From the NCBI RefSeq assembly GCF_003121405.1, contig NZ_QBUY01000089.1, positions 1 to 38,957 of the forward strand: a stretch of 38,957 nt of DNA, read 5' to 3'. Shown in pieces: positions 31,973 through 38,957 of the stretch. The notes under the pieces are model-generated. The model ran no database searches and had not been told where the DNA came from. It was given only the letters and a program-made list of their open reading frames with translations. Both the position numbers and the translations under genes were made by a program. The DNA is from Paraburkholderia sp. C35 (GTDB taxonomy: Bacteria > Pseudomonadota > Gammaproteobacteria > Burkholderiales > Burkholderiaceae). Numbering within the stretch: position 1 is the stretch's first letter; each line of letters starts with the position of its first letter.

Positions 31973-32443
31973 ATGCCAGACATCGACAAGGTCAAGGTCA
32001 TCGCCGTGCTGAACCAGATTCTCGAATCCGAGCTGGCAGGCGTGGTCCGTTACACGCACTACTCTTTTCTCGTGTTCGGCTTCGGCCGCATTCCCATCGT
32101 GTCGTGGCTGCGCCAGCAGGCCGACGAATCATTGCTGCACGCGCATCAGGCAGGCGAATGGATCACCACGCTCGGCGAGTATCCATCGCTTGGCATCGGG
32201 CCTTTGCTCGACTCGCATACGACCGATATCGCGTCCATCCTGCACGAGTCGCTGACAGCGGAAGAAGTCGCGCTGGGGCTGTATCGCGATCTGCTCGACC
32301 TCACGAAAGACCGCTCGGTCGCACTCGAAGAATATGCGCGGCAGATGATTGCCGTCGAAGAGATGCACGCAGGCGAAGTCGACAAGATGCTGCGCAAGCC
32401 CGGCACGGTGGCCACATCGGGCGAGCGTGGCGGGTCGCATTGA
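31973..32443 (+). CDS. Ferritin-like protein (bacterioferritin family)
   Basis: A 156-residue four-helix protein of the bacterioferritin/Dps superfamily, likely iron-storing or oxidative-stress related. The helices include VIAVLNQILESELAGVVRYT, WLRQQADESLLHAHQAGEWI, LTAEEVALGLYRDLLDLTKD and EEYARQMIAVEEMHAGEVDK. The C-terminal ExxH pair (Glu129, His132) is conserved. By my alignment the second-helix ExxH of E. coli Bfr is not kept (His56 and Gln59 stand there), so the ferroxidase centre may be altered. No methionine stands clearly at the haem position. GGAGGG (31963-31968) four bases before ATG 31973 decides the start. No bacterioferritin-associated ferredoxin is adjacent. Confidence 0.8.
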   Translation: MPDIDKVKVIAVLNQILESELAGVVRYTHYSFLVFGFGRIPIVSWLRQQADESLLHAHQAGEWITTLGEYPSLGIGPLLDSHTTDIASILHESLTAEEVALGLYRDLLDLTKDRSVALEEYARQMIAVEEMHAGEVDKMLRKPGTVATSGERGGSH

Positions 32444-32762
32444 GTCGCCTTGCGCTGCTATCGATGAGTGAGGGTGCGATCGTCAATAAGGCGTAGCACC
32501 CTCAATTGTCAAATCATCGTTCTGAGCGGCATTAGATCGCTCACCGAACAGTTCATCTATCTCCCGCTACTGTCGCTGCATATCTTTGCGCACGTTCTGC
32601 ATTTAACGTTTACGCGCCGCAAACCCTCTCTATTCCCCTAAAGCTTCTGCAAGCATGATCGCATTGGCGATGACCCATGCTAGGCTATGCGCGGCATCAG
32701 GCTGTTGAATTCTGCATTCGTTGTTTCGTTCGTAGTCCGCGCAGGTATGACAAGGTGGATAG
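32444..32762. other. Intergenic region upstream of the efflux operon
   Basis: About 319 bases, lower in GC than the flanking genes, between the ferritin-like gene and the outer-membrane-factor gene. A possible promoter is TTGGCG (32664-32669) and TATGCG (32686-32691) with a 16-base spacer, about 70 bases before the efflux start; the match is weak. No regulator gene is adjacent to the efflux operon, so control must come from elsewhere. I see no RNA gene. Confidence 0.4.
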
Positions 32763-34385
32763 ATGACCGATGACGTCACCGGCAGTTTCAGTCGCAGTCG
32801 TTTGCATAGACTTTCATGCTTGGCCTTGCGCCGTTCTTCGCGTTGCGAATCCGGCGTACTCCGTACTTCTGGTGTTTCCAACGTTTCGATTGCGGCGGCC
32901 TTCGCCATTCTCAGTGCCGCGTTGCTGCCACTGTCGGGTTGCATGGTCGGCCCCGATTACCGCACGCCTGCTCCGCCCGACACGAACGCCTACACACCTA
33001 AGCCTTTGCCGGAGCAAACGGCATCGTCGCCAGGCGCATCGGGCGTGCCTCAGCAGTTCGTGGCGGCACAGGACATTCCCGCGCAATGGTGGACGCTATT
33101 CCATTGCGAGCCGCTCGATGCACTGATCCGCGAAGCGCTCGCCAACAGTCCCAACATTGCCGCAGCGCAGGCGGCGTTGAGACAGGCCAGCGAAAACTAC
33201 CGCGCGCAAGTGGGCGGCCTGCTCTATCCATCCGTCGATGCCCAACTCAATGCGACACGCGAGAAGTTCAATGGCGTGACATTCGGTCAGCCAGGGCTGA
33301 CGGAAGAACTGAACCTGTATAACGCGTCGGTGAATGTGTCGTACAACCTCGATGTGTTCGGCGGCTCGCGGCGCGAACTCGAAGCGCTGCACACGCAGAT
33401 CGATTACCAGAGCTATCAGTTGCAGGCGGCCTATCTCGCGCTGTCGGCGAACATCGTCACCGCGGCCGTGAAGGAAGCCTCGTTGCGCGAGCAGATCGAC
33501 GCGACTGAACGCATCGCCGCCGATGAAGATGCGCAACTCGGCGTGTTGCGCAAGCAGTTCGATCTTGGCGGCGTGGGCCGCACTGCCGTGCTCTCGCAGG
33601 AAACCCTGCTCGCGCAGACGCGCGCCACGCTGCCGCCGCTGCGCCAGTCGCTCGATCAGACGCGGCATCAGCTTGCCGTGCTGGCAGGCAAACCGCCGAG
33701 CGATGCGGGCGTGCCCGAATTCAGGCTCGCGATGTTCACGCTGCCGCAAAGCCTGCCCGTGAGTTTGCCTTCGTCGCTTGTCAGGCAACGGCCCGACATA
33801 CTTGCCGCCGACGCTACCTTGCATCAGGCGAGCGCCCAGGTCGGCGTGGCGACGGCGAACCTGTATCCGCAGATCAAGCTGTCCGCGAGCTATGGCACGC
33901 AGGCGCTCACGCCGGCTGGCCTGTTCAAATCGGCGGACACGATCTGGAGCATCGGCGCAGGCATCGTGCAGCCGCTCTTTCATGGCGGCCAGCTGACGGC
34001 GCAGAAACGCGCCGCAGAAGCCGCATTCGATCAGGCCAACGCGCAATACCGGCAGACCGTGTTGCTCGCATTCCAGAACGTCGCCGATACCTTGCGCGCA
34101 CTCGAACACGATGCAACCGGGCTTGCTGCGCAAACGGACGCGTGGCGCTCGGCGAGTGCATCGCTCGATCTGACGCGCGGGCAGTTTCGTGTCGGCGGCG
34201 TGAGCTATCTGGCCCTGCTCGATGCGCAGCGGCAATACCAGCAGACCGTCGTGAATCTCGCGCAGGCGCAGGCCGCACGCTATGCGGATACGGCTGCGCT
34301 GTTCCAGGCGCTCGGCGGCGGCTGGTGGAACGATGCGGCCACGAGTCAGGCTAACGAGACCACGCCCGCTGCCACGCCACATTGA
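32763..34385 (+). CDS. RND efflux outer-membrane factor (NodT/OprM family lipoprotein)
   Basis: The outer-membrane channel of a tripartite drug pump, 540 residues. After a long polar leader of about 40 residues comes a hydrophobic signal and the lipobox LSGC with Cys60, then MVGPDYRTPAPP, the usual start of mature NodT-type proteins. The two repeated halves show LYPSVDAQLNATREKFN, SVNVSYNLDVFGGSRRELEA and, in the second half, YPQIKLSASYGTQALTPAGL and IVQPLFHGGQLTAQKRAAEA. AAGGTGG lies four bases before the ATG, supporting this start despite the long leader. The membrane-fusion and pump genes follow directly. Drug range is unknown. Confidence 0.92.
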   Translation: MTDDVTGSFSRSRLHRLSCLALRRSSRCESGVLRTSGVSNVSIAAAFAILSAALLPLSGCMVGPDYRTPAPPDTNAYTPKPLPEQTASSPGASGVPQQFVAAQDIPAQWWTLFHCEPLDALIREALANSPNIAAAQAALRQASENYRAQVGGLLYPSVDAQLNATREKFNGVTFGQPGLTEELNLYNASVNVSYNLDVFGGSRRELEALHTQIDYQSYQLQAAYLALSANIVTAAVKEASLREQIDATERIAADEDAQLGVLRKQFDLGGVGRTAVLSQETLLAQTRATLPPLRQSLDQTRHQLAVLAGKPPSDAGVPEFRLAMFTLPQSLPVSLPSSLVRQRPDILAADATLHQASAQVGVATANLYPQIKLSASYGTQALTPAGLFKSADTIWSIGAGIVQPLFHGGQLTAQKRAAEAAFDQANAQYRQTVLLAFQNVADTLRALEHDATGLAAQTDAWRSASASLDLTRGQFRVGGVSYLALLDAQRQYQQTVVNLAQAQAARYADTAALFQALGGGWWNDAATSQANETTPAATPH

Positions 34386-34481
34386 TTGCTTCGATAGCGA
34401 ACGCGCGTCGCATGCGATGAGGCCGCTGCGCGCGCCGGACGCATGTCGCGCCTCACCAGTTTGCCGTGCAAGGACACGACG

Positions 34482-35633
34482 ATGACGACGAAAAGACCGA
34501 TGACAAAACGGATGATCATCATGCTGATCTGCGTGGGCGTTCTGCTCGCTGCGCTGGTCGGCTTCAACCTGTTCAAGGCGCACATGATCAAGCAGTTCAT
34601 GGCGAGCAACGCGACGCCCGCTGCGACCGTAACGGCTGCTGTCGCGCAATATCAGACGTGGCAGCCGCAGCTATCGGCTGTCGGCAGTTTGCGTGCGGTG
34701 CGCGGCGTGGACGTGACGACGGAAGTGCCAGGCCTCGTGCGCGAGATTCCGTTCAGTTCGGGCCAGGAAGTCAAAGCGGGTCAGGTGCTGGTGCGCCTGA
34801 ACGACGATTCCGATCGCGCGCTGCTCGCGTCACTGCAAGCGGCGGCAGAACTCGCACAGACGGTCTACAAGCGCGACAAGGCGCAGTACGACATTCAGGC
34901 CATCGCCAAGGCGCAACTCGATGCCGATGCTGCCGACCTCAAAAGCAAACGCGCGCAGGTGGATCAGCAGGCTGCGCTCGTCGAGAAGAAAACCATCCGC
35001 GCGCCGTTCGCGGGACGCGTGGGTATCACTACCGTCAATCCTGGCCAGTACATCAATCCGGGCGATGCGATCGTCACGCTGCAGGCCATCGATCCCATTT
35101 ACGCCGACTTCTATCTGCCGCAGCAGCAGCTTGGGCAATTGCAGGTGGGACAGACGATCGTCGTCGATACGAATGCCTACGCGAGCCGCACGTTCGACGG
35201 CAAGATCCGCTCGATCAACCCGCGCGTGGACAACACCACGCGCAACGTGCAGATCGAAGCGACTGTCGATAACCGCGAGCGCAAGCTGCTACCCGGCATG
35301 TACGCCAACGTGAAGATCGACGCGGGCAACGAAGAGCGCTATCTGACGCTGCCGCAAACGGCGATTACCTACAACCCGTACGGTGCGACGGTTTTCGTCG
35401 TCAAGCCGGGCGAGCATAAGGATGCACAAGGCAAGATCATGCCCATCGCGCAACAGGTGTTCGTCACGCCGGGGCCGACGCGTGGCGATCAGGTGGCGAT
35501 CCTCAAGGGTATTGGCGAAGGTGCGCAAGTGGTGACGAGCGGACAACTGAAGCTGAAGAACGGCACGCCGCTCGTCATCGACAACCGCGTGCAACCCGCC
35601 GACAGTCCTAATCCGACGCCTCAGGAACAATAA
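34482..35633 (+). CDS. RND efflux periplasmic adaptor (membrane fusion protein)
   Basis: Links the inner-membrane pump to the outer-membrane channel; 383 residues. An N-terminal anchor helix (about 9-28, MIIMLICVGVLLAALVGFNL) replaces a lipobox. The lipoyl half-motifs are VPGLVREIPFSSGQEVKAGQ and KKTIRAPFAGRVGITTVNPG, separated by a short helical hairpin with QLDADAADLKSKRAQVDQQA. A beta-barrel (PQQQLGQLQVGQTIVVDTNA) and membrane-proximal domain (LTLPQTAITYNPYGATVFVV) follow. The ATG at 34482 has AAGGA about eight bases upstream; an in-frame ATG at 34443 lacks this. It lies 96 bases after the channel gene and 11 before the pump gene. Confidence 0.93.
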   Translation: MTTKRPMTKRMIIMLICVGVLLAALVGFNLFKAHMIKQFMASNATPAATVTAAVAQYQTWQPQLSAVGSLRAVRGVDVTTEVPGLVREIPFSSGQEVKAGQVLVRLNDDSDRALLASLQAAAELAQTVYKRDKAQYDIQAIAKAQLDADAADLKSKRAQVDQQAALVEKKTIRAPFAGRVGITTVNPGQYINPGDAIVTLQAIDPIYADFYLPQQQLGQLQVGQTIVVDTNAYASRTFDGKIRSINPRVDNTTRNVQIEATVDNRERKLLPGMYANVKIDAGNEERYLTLPQTAITYNPYGATVFVVKPGEHKDAQGKIMPIAQQVFVTPGPTRGDQVAILKGIGEGAQVVTSGQLKLKNGTPLVIDNRVQPADSPNPTPQEQ

Positions 35634-35644
35634 GAGGCCGCCCG

Positions 35645-38600
35645 ATGAAATTCACCGATATCTTTATCGAACGGCCCGTGCTCGCATGTGTCGTGAGCCT
35701 GCTGATTCTCGTACTCGGCGCACGCGCACTGTCGACGCTGAAGGTCAGCGAATATCCGCAAACCGAAAACGGCGTCGTGACGATCACGACAGCCTATTAC
35801 GGCGCCAGCGCCGACACGATGGCGGGTTTTATCACGCAGCCGCTTGAATCGGCGATTGCGCAGGCGCAGGGCATCGACTACATGTCGTCGACGAGTACGA
35901 CGGGCGTCTCGACCATCACGGCGACGCTGCGTTTGAACTACGACTCGAACCGCGCGCTGACGGAAATCAACACGCAGATCGCATCGGTGCGCAACCAGTT
36001 GCCGCCGCAGGCGCAGCAGCCGGTGCTGACCGTGCAGACGGGGCAAACCACAGACGCCATGTACATGGGCTTCTACAGCGACGTGCTGCCGAGCAACAAC
36101 GTCACTGACTATCTGCTGCGTGTGGTGAAGCCAAAGCTCGATTCGGTGCAAGGCGTGCAAACGGCGGAAATTCTCGGCGGCCGTCAATTCGCGCTGCGCG
36201 CATGGCTTGATTCGGCGAAGCTCGCCGCGCATAACGTCACGGCTTCCGATGTGTTCACTGCGCTCGGCAGCAACAACTATCTCGCGACACTCGGCACCAC
36301 CAAAGGCCAGATGGTCAGCGTCGATCTGAATGCGGGCACCGACCTGCATTCCGTCGACGATTTCCGCAAGCTGGTCGTCAAGCAGAAGAACGGCGCGATC
36401 GTGCGACTCGAAGATGTCGGCAACGTCGTGCTCGGTGCGGACAGCTATGACTTCAACGTCGCGTTCAGCGGCAAGCGTTCGGTGTTCATCGGTATCAAGG
36501 TGGCGCCCGATGCGAACGTGCTCGATGTCGCGAAGCGCGTGAAGGCAATCTTCCCCGAACTGCAAAAGCAGTTCCCGACGGGCATGACAGGCGACATCGT
36601 CTACGACGCGACGGACTTCATCAACACGGCAATCGAAGAAGTGGTGAAGACGCTGGTCGAAGCGCTGCTGATCGTCACGGTGGTGATCTTTCTGTTTCTC
36701 GGCAGCTTCCGCGCGGTGATCGTGCCCGTGATCGCGATGCCGCTTTCGCTGATCGGCACGTTCTTCGTGATGCAGTTGCTTGGCTACTCGATCAACCTGC
36801 TGACCTTGCTGGCGCTCGTGCTCGCGATTGGCCTCGTGGTCGACGATGCCATTATCGTGGTCGAGAACGTCGACCGGCACATGAAGGAAGAAGGCAAGCC
36901 GCCCTTCGAAGCCGCGCTGATCGCCGCGCGCGAACTGGGCGGACCGATTCTGGCGATGACGGTCGTGCTGATCGCCGTGTATCTGCCGATTGGTTTTCAG
37001 GGCGGCCTGACGGGCGCGCTCTTCACTGAGTTCGCATTTACGCTGGCGGGTGCCGTGGCCGTATCGGGCGTAATCGCGTTGAGTCTATCGCCGATGATGT
37101 GCTCACGCTTTTTCCGCGCCGATCAGGAGTCGGGGCGTTTTGCGCGCTTCATCGACCGGCAATTCGAACGTGTGCATCATGGCTATGCACGGCTATTGCA
37201 CTCGATGCTCGATACGTGGCCCGTCTTCATCGTAATGGGTGGGTTGCTGTTGTGCGGCACGGTGTATCTGTTCATGACTTCGCAATCGGAGCTGGCGCCG
37301 CAGGAAGATCAGGGCATCGTGCTGTCGCAGATCCAGGGGCCGCCTAACGCGACGATCCAGCAGATGCAGACTTACGCGGATCAGGTGTTCGACATCTCGA
37401 AGGGCATGCCTGAGTACTCGCAGATGTTCCAGCTGACGGGTGCGCCGACCTTGAATCAGGGCATAGGCGGCGTGCTGTTCAAGACATGGGACAAGCGCAA
37501 GAAGAACGCCACGCAGTTGCAGCAGGAATTGCAGGCCAAATGGAACGGCATTGCGGGCGCGCGCGTGGCGGCGTTCCAGTTTCCGCCGTTGCCGGGTGCG
37601 CAGGGCTTGCCGGTGCAATTCGTGATCAGCACGACGGAGCCGTTCGAGAACCTGAATGAAGTGTCGCAGGCAGTGCTGCAGAAAGCGCGCGAAAGCGGCA
37701 TGTTCTTTTTCGTCGATAGCGATCTGAAGATCGACAAGCCGGAGAGTGTGCTGGTAGTGGATCGCGACAAGGTGGCTTCGCTGGGGCTGTCGCAAAGCGA
37801 TGTCGGGCAGACGTTGGGCGCGGCGCTCGGCGGCAATTACGTGAATTACTTTTCGATTGCGGGGCGCTCTTACAAGGTCATACCGCAGGTGTTGCAGACT
37901 GACCGGCTGAATCCGTCGCAGGTGCTCGACTATTATTTGCGCACGCCGGATGGCAGTGTGATTCCGGCTTCGACTGTCACGCATCTAAAGCAGAACGTCG
38001 TGCCTGAATCGATCAATCATTTTCAGCAATTGAACTCGGCGACGATTTCAGGCGTGGTGGCGCCGGGCATTTCACAGGGAGAGGTGCTCGATTTCTTGCG
38101 CAAGGCTACGACGGATGCCGCGCCTGCCGGATATAGCGCGGATTATTCGGGCTTGTCGCGACAGTTCGTGCAGGAGTCGGGCGGCTTTGTGATTACGCTG
38201 ATGTTCGCCACGATCATCGTGTTTCTGGCGCTTGCTGCGCAGTTCGAGAGCTTTCGTGATCCGGTTGTGATTCTGGTTTCTGTGCCGATGGCTTTGTTTG
38301 GGGCGTTGATCTTTATTAATGTCGGGTTGTCGACGCTCAATATTTATACGCAGGTGGGGCTGGTTACGCTTATGGGGCTTGTTAGCAAGCATGGCATTTT
38401 GATTGTGCAGTTTGCTAACGAGTTGCAGAGGGCTGGGCAGGCGAAACGCGATGCGCTTGAGCAGGCGGCGGCTGTGCGGTTGCGGCCTATTCTCATGACG
38501 ACGGCGGCGATGGTGCTCGGGGTTCTGCCGCTGGTGATCGCCTCAGGTGCCGGCGCGGCTGGGCGCAATGCCATGGGGTTGGTGATTTTTACCGGGCTTT

Positions 38601-38698
38601 CTATTGGCACGCTGTTCACTTTGTTTGTTGTGCCGGCGATGTATATGTTTTTGGCTGCGGATCAGCATAAGGATCGGGGTTTGGCGGCGGAGGTGTGA
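35645..38698 (+). CDS. RND multidrug efflux pump (HAE1 family, MexI/MexK-like)
   Basis: A proton-driven inner-membrane transporter of 1017 residues with the twelve-helix, two-repeat layout of AcrB relatives. The first helix is MKFTDIFIERPVLACVVSLL; the proton relay is in the fourth helix at Asp400/Asp401 (AIGLVVDDAIIVVENVDRHM); the second repeat has GFVITLMFATIIVFLALAAQ and VGLVTLMGLVSKHGILIVQF. It is most like the MexI/MexK/MdtB branch, by memory of family sequences. AGAGG precedes the ATG. Codon use changes along the gene: in the first ~140 codons C-ending outnumber T-ending about 49 to 12, and in the last ~140 it is about 18 to 42, with almost no A-ending codons. The reading frame and motifs remain intact. 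Confidence 0.95.
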   Translation: MKFTDIFIERPVLACVVSLLILVLGARALSTLKVSEYPQTENGVVTITTAYYGASADTMAGFITQPLESAIAQAQGIDYMSSTSTTGVSTITATLRLNYDSNRALTEINTQIASVRNQLPPQAQQPVLTVQTGQTTDAMYMGFYSDVLPSNNVTDYLLRVVKPKLDSVQGVQTAEILGGRQFALRAWLDSAKLAAHNVTASDVFTALGSNNYLATLGTTKGQMVSVDLNAGTDLHSVDDFRKLVVKQKNGAIVRLEDVGNVVLGADSYDFNVAFSGKRSVFIGIKVAPDANVLDVAKRVKAIFPELQKQFPTGMTGDIVYDATDFINTAIEEVVKTLVEALLIVTVVIFLFLGSFRAVIVPVIAMPLSLIGTFFVMQLLGYSINLLTLLALVLAIGLVVDDAIIVVENVDRHMKEEGKPPFEAALIAARELGGPILAMTVVLIAVYLPIGFQGGLTGALFTEFAFTLAGAVAVSGVIALSLSPMMCSRFFRADQESGRFARFIDRQFERVHHGYARLLHSMLDTWPVFIVMGGLLLCGTVYLFMTSQSELAPQEDQGIVLSQIQGPPNATIQQMQTYADQVFDISKGMPEYSQMFQLTGAPTLNQGIGGVLFKTWDKRKKNATQLQQELQAKWNGIAGARVAAFQFPPLPGAQGLPVQFVISTTEPFENLNEVSQAVLQKARESGMFFFVDSDLKIDKPESVLVVDRDKVASLGLSQSDVGQTLGAALGGNYVNYFSIAGRSYKVIPQVLQTDRLNPSQVLDYYLRTPDGSVIPASTVTHLKQNVVPESINHFQQLNSATISGVVAPGISQGEVLDFLRKATTDAAPAGYSADYSGLSRQFVQESGGFVITLMFATIIVFLALAAQFESFRDPVVILVSVPMALFGALIFINVGLSTLNIYTQVGLVTLMGLVSKHGILIVQFANELQRAGQAKRDALEQAAAVRLRPILMTTAAMVLGVLPLVIASGAGAAGRNAMGLVIFTGLSIGTLFTLFVVPAMYMFLAADQHKDRGLAAEV

Positions 38699-38721
38699 GG
38701 GGGTTTTTTGTCTGCGACGCT

Positions 38722-38753
38722 GTTGGTTTGGTTTGCTGTTGGTTTGGTTTGCT
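38722..38753 (+). repeat. Perfect 16-bp tandem duplication
   Basis: GTTGGTTTGGTTTGCT occurs twice in succession (38722-38737 and 38738-38753). It lies between the pump stop codon and the palindromic repeat, in a stretch made almost only of G and T. Replication slippage beside the repeat is a plausible origin. Confidence 0.85.
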
Positions 38754-38853
38754 TTTGCCTTTGCTGGCATCCGCGTTTTGGTGTCGGTGCTTCATGCGTC
38801 GCCCCTGTGCGGGGCAGCACCTACTTTTCTTTGCCGCCGCAAAGAAAAGTAGG
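38746..38853 (+). repeat. Palindromic intergenic repeat, right copy
   Basis: Contains the segment ATGCGTCGCCCCTGTGCGGG followed by a 34-bp near-palindrome at 38820-38853, with 15-bp arms and a CGCC centre. Bases 38792-38853 match the reverse complement of 479-540 with one difference. Further left, GCTTTTGCC and GGCATCCGCG also recur in the left copy. Where the left copy continues into GGCAAAAGAAAGCC past the palindrome, this copy changes abruptly to unrelated sequence, which is where the IS30-family element begins. Confidence 0.85.
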
Positions 38854-38957
38854 GGCGGTTTCAAGATACAAGTGCAACAGGTCCGATTAGGATATGTTGC
38901 ATGGGAAAGAACTACGAACAGTTGAGCGCCGAAGAGCGCGGTGTGATATTTGCAATG
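38854..38957 (+). mobile_element. IS30-family insertion sequence, left end only
   Basis: Starts within or just after the palindromic repeat and runs off the window. The evidence is the transposase start at 38901 and the abrupt loss of repeat similarity after 38853. The terminal inverted repeat cannot be fixed because the other end is absent; it probably lies within 38854-38885 (GGCGGTTTCAAGATACAAGT region). Confidence 0.65.
38901..38957 (+). CDS. IS30-family transposase, N-terminal fragment cut by window edge
   Basis: Nineteen codons are visible: MGKNYEQLSAEERGVIFAM. The pattern YEQLSxEER near the start is characteristic of IS30-family DDE transposases, where it begins the N-terminal helix-turn-helix. 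AGGA (38889-38892) lies eight bases before the ATG. The gene continues past base 38957, so integrity and length are unknown. Confidence 0.8.
   Translation, partial: MGKNYEQLSAEERGVIFAM

Noticed and set aside
32630..32944. A 104-codon minus-strand frame upstream of the efflux operon
   Set aside because: It overlaps the well-supported start and signal sequence of the outer-membrane factor and shows no family features.
1..38957. CRISPR arrays, tRNA or rRNA genes
   Set aside because: No regularly spaced direct repeats and no cloverleaf or ribosomal RNA sequences were recognised on either strand.

Overview
The window is GC-rich chromosomal or megaplasmid DNA from a member of the Burkholderiaceae, most likely Paraburkholderia or a close relative. 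This is inferred from base composition, from the style of the proteins (carbohydrate ABC operon with a GH42 enzyme, LOV kinase, NodT/MFP/RND efflux operon), and from a palindromic intergenic repeat at both ends that I recall as typical of that group. No species can be named from the sequence alone.

Layout, left to right. Bases 1-610 are a non-coding repeat region: a large imperfect inverted repeat followed by a 34-bp perfect palindrome. Next comes a XylR-type regulator split by an in-frame TAG (619-1830), followed by aldose 1-epimerase. A PepSY-type membrane protein with a clear terminator follows, then a divergent SDR oxidoreductase/TetR pair with two operator-like palindromes between them, and a small secreted protein. 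From 6101 to 12541 the minus strand carries a five-gene sugar operon (ATPase, GH42 beta-galactosidase, binding protein, two permeases). It ends at a terminator and is preceded by an 18-bp perfect operator and a divergent LacI-family repressor.

Bases 14059-18704 hold a probable light- and second-messenger-signalling group: a LitR/CarH-like MerR regulator without a recognisable B12 motif, a GAF-GGDEF diguanylate cyclase, a LOV-histidine kinase-receiver hybrid and a lipocalin. An aldo/keto reductase and a PEBP-family protein follow, converging and overlapping by a few bases. From 20579 to 28758 the minus strand is devoted to glucose and glucan use: ROK-type glucokinase (PpgK-like), zwf, a GH63-type glucosidase and an amylo-alpha-1,6-glucosidase. 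Between the last two lies a lower-GC two-gene unit. It comprises a Tlde1/DUF2778-type L,D-transpeptidase-like protein translationally coupled to a small two-helix membrane protein, and it looks like a peptidoglycan-targeting toxin-immunity pair. I rank it as the most interesting item in the window.

The right part has an OmpR/EnvZ-type two-component system with a secreted EF-hand-like protein, a Pro/Val-rich secreted protein, a ferritin-like protein, and a complete tripartite RND efflux operon (outer-membrane factor, membrane fusion protein, pump). The pump gene ends beside an inverted copy of the left-end palindromic repeat. An IS30-family element, of which only the first 19 transposase codons are in the window, appears to have inserted next to that repeat. 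The last ~140 codons of the pump show a strong shift towards T- and G-ending codons.
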